DNA of 8,854 nt from Chloroflexi bacterium UBA6265 (GTDB lineage: Bacteria > Chloroflexota > Chloroflexia > Thermomicrobiales > UBA6265): positions 3,834 to 12,687 of the forward strand of contig DJVD01000112.1 of NCBI GenBank assembly GCA_002440805.1, read 5' to 3'. Below are positions 4,812-8,854 of the stretch, piece after piece. Made by a program: the position numbers and the translations under genes. The notes under the pieces were generated by a model. It was not told where the DNA came from, made no database searches, and worked only from the letters and a program-made list of their open reading frames with translations. Within the stretch, counting starts at the first letter, position 1; each line of letters begins with the position of its first letter.

Positions 4812-7427
4812 ATGCCCTCTACCCCTCCCCGCAAGACAATCACACTCAGCAACGGCCTCACCCTCTTCCTGCAAGAAAAACACGATGCCCCGGTCGCCAG
4901 TTTCTGGACCTGGTACCGGGTGGGATCGCGCAACGAGATTCCGGGTATCACTGGTGCGAGCCACTGGGTGGAGCACATGCAGTTCAAGGGCACGCCGAAC
5001 CTCGCCAAGGGATCGATATTTGGCGAAGTGAGCCGGATCGGTGGCAACCTCAATGCCATGACCAGTACCGACTGGACGACGTACTACGAGACCATCCCGG
5101 CCAGCGAACTAGACCTCAGCCTCCGGATCGAAAGCGACCGGATGACCAACTCCCTCTTCGATGTCGATGAAGTCGCCAGCGAGCGCACCGTCATTCTCAG
5201 CGAACGACAGGGCGCCGAGAACCGTCCCACCTATCACCTCTATGAAGAAGTGCTCGGAGCTGCATTCCAGAGCGGCCCGTATGGTCACAGCGTTATCGGC
5301 TACGAGTCCGATCTGCGCAGCATGTCGCGTGATGACCTGTATGGCCATTACCAGCGCTACTACCGCCCCGATAACGCCTTCATCACCGCCGTAGGCGATT
5401 TCGACGCTGACGACCTGGCCGCCCGGATTGAGGCGAACTTTGGGCAAATCAAGAATCCCGAAGGCGTAATTCCGACCGTGGTAGCGGGTCCGCCCCAGCA
5501 CGCCGAGCGCCGTGTGACGATTCGGCGGCCATCGCCGGCTGCCTACATGATGATGGGCTACAAGATGCCCGGCGCCAAACACGAGGATATTCCGGCGATC
5601 ATGATGGCCGATGCGATCCTCAGCGGAGCCAAGGCGATGGGTATTGGTGGTGGTGCCGGTAATGGCCGATCGAGTCGCCTGTACAAGGCGCTTGTCACCC
5701 CGGGCCTTGCGCGCAATATCAGCTCAAGTGCCGATCCAGACGTGGATGAGAGCATGTGGAGTTTCAACGCCACTGCCCTGCCCGGCATCGATCCGGACAG
5801 AATTGAGGATGCGATCGAGGCGGAACTGGAAAAACTCCGATCCGAGGCACCGACAGAGGAAGAGTTCACCAAGGCCCGCAAACAGATGCGCGCCAACTAC
5901 GTGTATTCGCTGGAAACCGTCACCGGCCAGGCATTCTGGCTCGGTAACATGGAAATCCTGGATCACGCTGGCCGTGTGGATACATTTGCCGACGAGTTCG
6001 ATGCTGTCACGCCCGAGGATGTGCAGCGCGTCGCCCAAACCTACCTCGTGCCGAACAAGCGCACCATTGGATGGCAACTGCCGACCGAAGCACCAGTCAC
6101 CGTTGATATGGCGAATGAGGACGTTCCGGAGATGGTGGATATCGCCATGCTTGCTGATGGCCAGGGTGATGCGAAGGCGCAAGGGTTCGTGCGGACGGTC
6201 ATGCCGAACGGCATCGTCGTGCTGGCGCAGCCGCGACCCGATGAAGCTGCGATCGATGGCACGATCCGCATCCATGCCGGCCATGTCGCCACGGGCGAAA
6301 CCACACCGGGCTTGCCGGGCATGATGGCCACAATGCTGACCCGCGGCACATCCAATCGCAGCTTTGAGGACTACAACGAGGAGATCGATACCCTTGCTGC
6401 CAGTTTTGGTACGAGCTCGAGCCGCGGCGCGGTAGATATTGGCTGGCATGCGCTGGCTGAGGATCTGGATGCCGTGCTGGATATTGCCGCCGATGTCATC
6501 TTCAATCCCACATTCCCCGAAGGTGAATTGGAGAAGATTCGACCCCAGGCGCTGACTGGCATCGAGGAGCAGGAGCAAGACACCGGCACCATGGCCGGCC
6601 GGGCGATGAACGAATTACTCTATCCTGCAGATCATCCCTATCGAATCCTCACCGGTGGTACCCGCGAAAGCATCAGGTCGATGTCTCGCGATGATCTTGC
6701 TGCCTATCACCAGGCGTGGCTTGGGCCAAGCGTCACTACCATCGCCGTCACGGGTGGCGTGCGCGATATCGACGACCTGGTGAAGCGCATTGAGCGTGTT
6801 TTCGGACAATGGCAGAAAGATCTTCCAGAACCACGCTCCGCCGCAGCGATTGGACCGATTCATGCGACCGATCGACGCACCAAAGCCATCGCAGGCAAGA
6901 GCCAGTCCGATATCAGCATCGCCTACCCCACCTTGCCCCGCGCGCATGAGGATTACTATGCCCTCCAGGTGGCGAACCTTATCCTGGGCCAACTTGGCCT
7001 GATGGGTCGACTTGGCAGCGAAGTGCGCGATAAGGGCGGCATGGCCTACTACGTGTACAGCAGCCTGCGCGGTGGCAAGGAGAACAGCCTGTGGACATCG
7101 CGCGCAGGTGTTGACCCGGGCAATGTCGACAAGGCAATCGAGGGGATTAGATCCGAGTTGCATCGCATTCGCACCGAGCCGGTGAGCGCAGAAGAGCTTG
7201 CCGATGCCAAGAGCTACATGATCGGATCGCTGCCGCTGGGACTGGAATCTTTGGGGGGTGTGACCGAGCTGCTCCTTACGCTGGAGAAATTCGATCTCGG
7301 GCTGGATTACCTTGAGCGCTATCCGCAGATCATCTCCGCGATCTCGGTTGAGGATGTGCTCAGTGCCGCCCAAACGCACCTGGACGAAAACCGCCTGGCG
7401 ATCGGTATAGGGGGACCGGCATCGTAG
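4812..7427 (+). CDS. M16 family zinc metallopeptidase, single-chain two-lobe form
   Basis: This is a predicted cytoplasmic zinc peptidase of 871 residues; no signal peptide is present. The ATG at 4812 is preceded by GGAG (4803-4806) at 5 bases; the frame is open further upstream to 4653 but without support. It contains two M16 lobes, each with two subdomains. The first lobe (about 10-440) carries the inverted zinc motif H51-W-V-E54-H55, with the third ligand E131 lying 76 residues after H55 and a conserved E124. The second lobe (about 458-871) has no such motif: the matching place reads GLPGMMATMLTRGT (500-513). It does carry the substrate-gripping pair R739 and Y746 in EVRDKGGMAYY, which the first lobe lacks. 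This is the pitrilysin-like logic of a clamshell with one active half. It is shorter than pitrilysin or insulysin and resembles fused M16B heterodimers. The substrate is unknown; oligopeptides are likely. Confidence 0.93.
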   Translation: MPSTPPRKTITLSNGLTLFLQEKHDAPVASFWTWYRVGSRNEIPGITGASHWVEHMQFKGTPNLAKGSIFGEVSRIGGNLNAMTSTDWTTYYETIPASELDLSLRIESDRMTNSLFDVDEVASERTVILSERQGAENRPTYHLYEEVLGAAFQSGPYGHSVIGYESDLRSMSRDDLYGHYQRYYRPDNAFITAVGDFDADDLAARIEANFGQIKNPEGVIPTVVAGPPQHAERRVTIRRPSPAAYMMMGYKMPGAKHEDIPAIMMADAILSGAKAMGIGGGAGNGRSSRLYKALVTPGLARNISSSADPDVDESMWSFNATALPGIDPDRIEDAIEAELEKLRSEAPTEEEFTKARKQMRANYVYSLETVTGQAFWLGNMEILDHAGRVDTFADEFDAVTPEDVQRVAQTYLVPNKRTIGWQLPTEAPVTVDMANEDVPEMVDIAMLADGQGDAKAQGFVRTVMPNGIVVLAQPRPDEAAIDGTIRIHAGHVATGETTPGLPGMMATMLTRGTSNRSFEDYNEEIDTLAASFGTSSSRGAVDIGWHALAEDLDAVLDIAADVIFNPTFPEGELEKIRPQALTGIEEQEQDTGTMAGRAMNELLYPADHPYRILTGGTRESIRSMSRDDLAAYHQAWLGPSVTTIAVTGGVRDIDDLVKRIERVFGQWQKDLPEPRSAAAIGPIHATDRRTKAIAGKSQSDISIAYPTLPRAHEDYYALQVANLILGQLGLMGRLGSEVRDKGGMAYYVYSSLRGGKENSLWTSRAGVDPGNVDKAIEGIRSELHRIRTEPVSAEELADAKSYMIGSLPLGLESLGGVTELLLTLEKFDLGLDYLERYPQIISAISVEDVLSAAQTHLDENRLAIGIGGPAS

Positions 7428-7604
7428 GGCTCGGACCCCGACTGGTTCCCGTCGCGTGGATGGCTACGGTGTCGCCCAGCACCTCGCGGAGCGAGTCGGT
7501 CACGTAGATTGGCCAATCTCAACCGGCGCACGTCATGCCTACCAGCCCGTATGGCTCGACCTGCGAAATAAGGTGCAGGCCGACAAAATCACCGGCGAAC
7601 GAAT
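7428..7604 (+). other. Non-coding gap after the M16 gene
   Basis: About 180 bases lie between the M16 stop codon and the hairpin at 7605. An open frame from GTG 7456 has no ribosome binding site and runs through that hairpin, so I do not call it. I see no tRNA-like fold and no clear repeat here. It is probably the 3' untranslated region of the M16 message or a decayed sequence. Confidence 0.45.
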
Positions 7605-7634
7605 AACGGCGCGGACAGTGTTATCCGCGCCGTT
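7605..7634 (-). terminator. Convergent terminator of the small membrane protein gene and M16 gene
   Basis: An 11-bp perfect stem (7605-7615 with 7624-7634) encloses an 8-base loop. On the minus strand it begins four bases after the TAA of the 62-residue gene and is followed by ATTCGTT. On the plus strand it is followed by TACGTTATTT after the stem-end Ts. The T-tracts are imperfect in both directions, so termination strength is uncertain, but the placement between convergent genes fits a shared terminator. Confidence 0.7.
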
Positions 7635-7638
7635 TACG

Positions 7639-7827
7639 TTATTTCCGCCGGAAGAATCCGAGAAGCGGTGATCCGGCGCCGATAAGGAATCCGGCATCAT
7701 ACCAGTTCCCGGTTCGCAGCGAATCGTAGAGCGGCTGGCCTTCGAAAAAACCGAAAATGTGTCCGAGCACCACAATCCAGCCGGTAAACCCGTTGAACCA
7801 CCCCCAGAGCAAATCATGCCACCACAT
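7639..7827 (-). CDS. Small membrane protein, 62 residues, unknown function
   Basis: I judge this to be a real small gene. AAGGAG (complement of 7837-7842) lies 9 bases before the ATG, and a terminator hairpin follows immediately after the stop. The protein begins MWWHDLLWGWFNG and has one clear hydrophobic segment (about 6-28). A hydrophilic stretch with the NWYD motif (41-44) comes next, then a shorter hydrophobic glycine-rich end (45-59) closed by FFRRK. The high tryptophan and aromatic content and the GFLIGAGSP segment look purposeful rather than random. Function unknown; a membrane-embedded accessory peptide is possible. It lies downstream of pyruvate kinase on the same strand, but with hairpins between them, so it probably has its own promoter. 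A weak candidate is GATAAA (complement of 7854-7859) with TTAGCC 17 bases upstream. Confidence 0.65.
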   Translation of the reverse strand: MWWHDLLWGWFNGFTGWIVVLGHIFGFFEGQPLYDSLRTGNWYDAGFLIGAGSPLLGFFRRK

Positions 7828-7899
7828 TGCTTAACTCTCCTTCACGCAATCGTTTTATCCCTACGGCCATGGTAACGGCTAAAGGCGGTCAGATTCGTT

Positions 7900-7941
7900 C
7901 CGGTTAACCAGAAAGAAAACCAGTCTCTCTGGCAAAACCGG
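7900..7941 (-). repeat. Interrupted stem-loop between pyk terminator and small gene
   Basis: CCGGTT (7900-7905) pairs with AACCGG (7936-7941), and inside it CCAGA (7908-7912) pairs with TCTGG (7928-7932), leaving a 15-base A-rich loop. It abuts the hairpin at 7942-7975. It may be a second, weaker terminator element or part of a structured leader. Pairing is seen; function is unknown. Confidence 0.45.
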
Positions 7942-7975
7942 AAGCGCACTGTGATCTTGTGATCACGGTGCGCTT
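7942..7975 (-). terminator. Terminator of pyruvate kinase gene
   Basis: A 15-bp stem with one U-G wobble (7942-7956 with 7961-7975) has a four-base loop. On the minus strand it lies about 48 bases after the pyruvate kinase stop and is followed by CCGGTTTTGCC, a modest T-rich tail. Position and stability support a terminator, although the tail is not ideal. Confidence 0.7.
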
Positions 7976-8023
7976 GTCCGTTCGTCAGGCGAAATCGCCG
8001 AAACTTCTTGCCCGTGAGGGAAG

Positions 8024-8854
8024 TTAGCTACCCAGCTGGCGGAAGTGGAGGTTATTGGTACGGCCGGCCTGCTTGAACACCGGCACCGATCCGACGATCA
8101 GGCCCCAATCCCCTTCCTTGCCAAGCCCGAGGTTGATCAGCTCCTGGCCAGCTTCCCTGAAGGCCTGGTCGGGCTCGTCGGCCACATCGAACAGGATTGC
8201 CTTCACGCCCCAAACCATACCGAGTCGCCGGGCGACGGATTCGTCGTCGCAGACGGCAACAATGTCGCCATTCGGTCGGTACTTGGCAACACGCACCGCA
8301 CTGGAACCGGACTTGGTGAGAATGATGAGGTGTTGCACCGGCGTTTGGTCGGTGAGTGCAATCGCCGCCCGGGCGATGGCATCGGCGAAGAGATGGAGGT
8401 CATCGATACCCGCTTCGTAGCCGAGGTTGGATGCTTTCGAACGCACGACACCCTGTCTCTCGACTTCGCGGATGACGCGATCCATGACTGCGACGGCCTC
8501 AAGCGGGTATTGCCCCACGGCGGTTTCGGCGCTGAGCATAACGGCATCGGTGCCATCCCAAACCGCGTTGGCAACATCGCTGGTCTCGGCGCGGGTGGGC
8601 ACCGGGTTCTGGATCATGCTTTCCAGCATCTGCGTGGCCGTGATCACGGGGGTGCCGGCGGCATTGCAGGTGGCAATGATGTCCTTCTGCGCTCGTGGTA
8701 CGCGCTCTGGCGGCAACTGCACGCCGAGATCACCGCGGGCAACCATCACGACATCCGCTTCGGCAGCGATATTGACGATATCGGCAAGCGCTTGCGGTCG
8801 TTCTATTTTGGCCACCAGGTCCGGTGAATAGGTGCCATCGCCATGGGCAAAGGC
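8024..8854 (-). CDS. pyk: Pyruvate kinase, C-terminal part (N-terminus beyond window)
   Basis: This enzyme makes pyruvate and ATP from phosphoenolpyruvate and ADP at the last step of glycolysis, in the cytoplasm. The 276 residues visible are the C-terminal part; the frame is open to the right edge, so the gene continues outside. Numbering from the edge, the active-site strand VAKIE (14-18) gives the catalytic K16 and metal ligand E18. ARGDLGV (39-45) supplies the metal-binding D42, and TATQMLESM (72-80) supplies the catalytic T74. PVPTRAETSDVANAVWDGTDAVMLSAETAVGQYP follows as expected. The C-terminal regulatory domain is present (TKSGSSAVRVAKYRP, then WGVKAILF) and ends with GSVPVFKQAGRTNNLHF, close to the usual TTN-containing end. 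There is no additional phosphohistidine domain at the C-terminus. A GTG at 8815 is internal to the VAKIE strand and is not the start. Confidence 0.97.
   Translation of the reverse strand, partial: AFAHGDGTYSPDLVAKIERPQALADIVNIAAEADVVMVARGDLGVQLPPERVPRAQKDIIATCNAAGTPVITATQMLESMIQNPVPTRAETSDVANAVWDGTDAVMLSAETAVGQYPLEAVAVMDRVIREVERQGVVRSKASNLGYEAGIDDLHLFADAIARAAIALTDQTPVQHLIILTKSGSSAVRVAKYRPNGDIVAVCDDESVARRLGMVWGVKAILFDVADEPDQAFREAGQELINLGLGKEGDWGLIVGSVPVFKQAGRTNNLHFRQLGS

Noticed and set aside
4801..5031. ATG at 4801 as an alternative start
   Set aside because: It is in another reading frame from the M16 protein and gives a short shadow product.
5724..7379. Several 100-284 codon open frames opposite or out of frame with the M16 gene
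   Set aside because: The M16 protein is intact with conserved motifs throughout; the others are arginine- or histidine-rich shadow translations.
7456..7671. 71-codon plus-strand open frame after the M16 gene
   Set aside because: GTG start without a ribosome binding site; it runs through the terminator hairpin at 7605-7634 and overlaps the better supported small membrane gene.
8045..8827. 260-codon plus-strand open frame opposite pyruvate kinase
   Set aside because: Antisense to strongly conserved pyruvate kinase sequence; histidine- and glycine-rich shadow.

Overview
The window reads as an ordinary stretch of chromosome from a moderately GC-rich bacterium. It has dense short operons, clear Shine-Dalgarno sites, and ATG starts with a few GTG/TTG starts. 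A Tat-exported sugar-binding protein without a lipobox, a single-chain M16 peptidase and a small WW/NWYD-type membrane protein together loosely suggest Chloroflexota (Thermomicrobia-like). This is an impression, not a determination. No transposase, CRISPR array, tRNA or rRNA was seen.

Layout. Positions 93-3249 (+) hold a carbohydrate ABC importer: a Tat-exported solute-binding protein, then two MalF/MalG-type permeases. A strong hairpin lies between the binding-protein and first permease genes. No ATPase gene is present. Directly downstream is ohr (3296-3727, +), an organic hydroperoxide reductase whose ribosome binding site is buried in a second hairpin. A strong terminator follows at 3751-3789. 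On the opposite strand, 4650-3785 is a tightly coupled pair: a 110-residue protein I do not recognise and a P-loop kinase-like protein starting at TTG. A short divergent region (4651-4811) with two back-to-back promoter candidates separates this pair from a large M16 metallopeptidase (4812-7427, +). That protein is a fusion of a zinc-bearing half and a half carrying the Arg/Tyr pair. After a small non-coding gap and a convergent terminator come a 62-residue membrane protein (7827-7639, -) and the C-terminal two thirds or so of pyruvate kinase (8854-8024, -), whose N-terminus lies beyond the right edge.

How the genes relate. The three importer genes clearly work together. The ohr gene could be read through from them, but its hairpin suggests separate control. 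The remaining genes look like unrelated housekeeping or accessory neighbours. I do not see convincing evidence of a new multi-gene system. The points most worth a second look are the ohr leader hairpin, the recurring 9-base motif in three intergenic regions, the split-active-site peptidase, the uncharacterised coupled gene pair and the small membrane protein.
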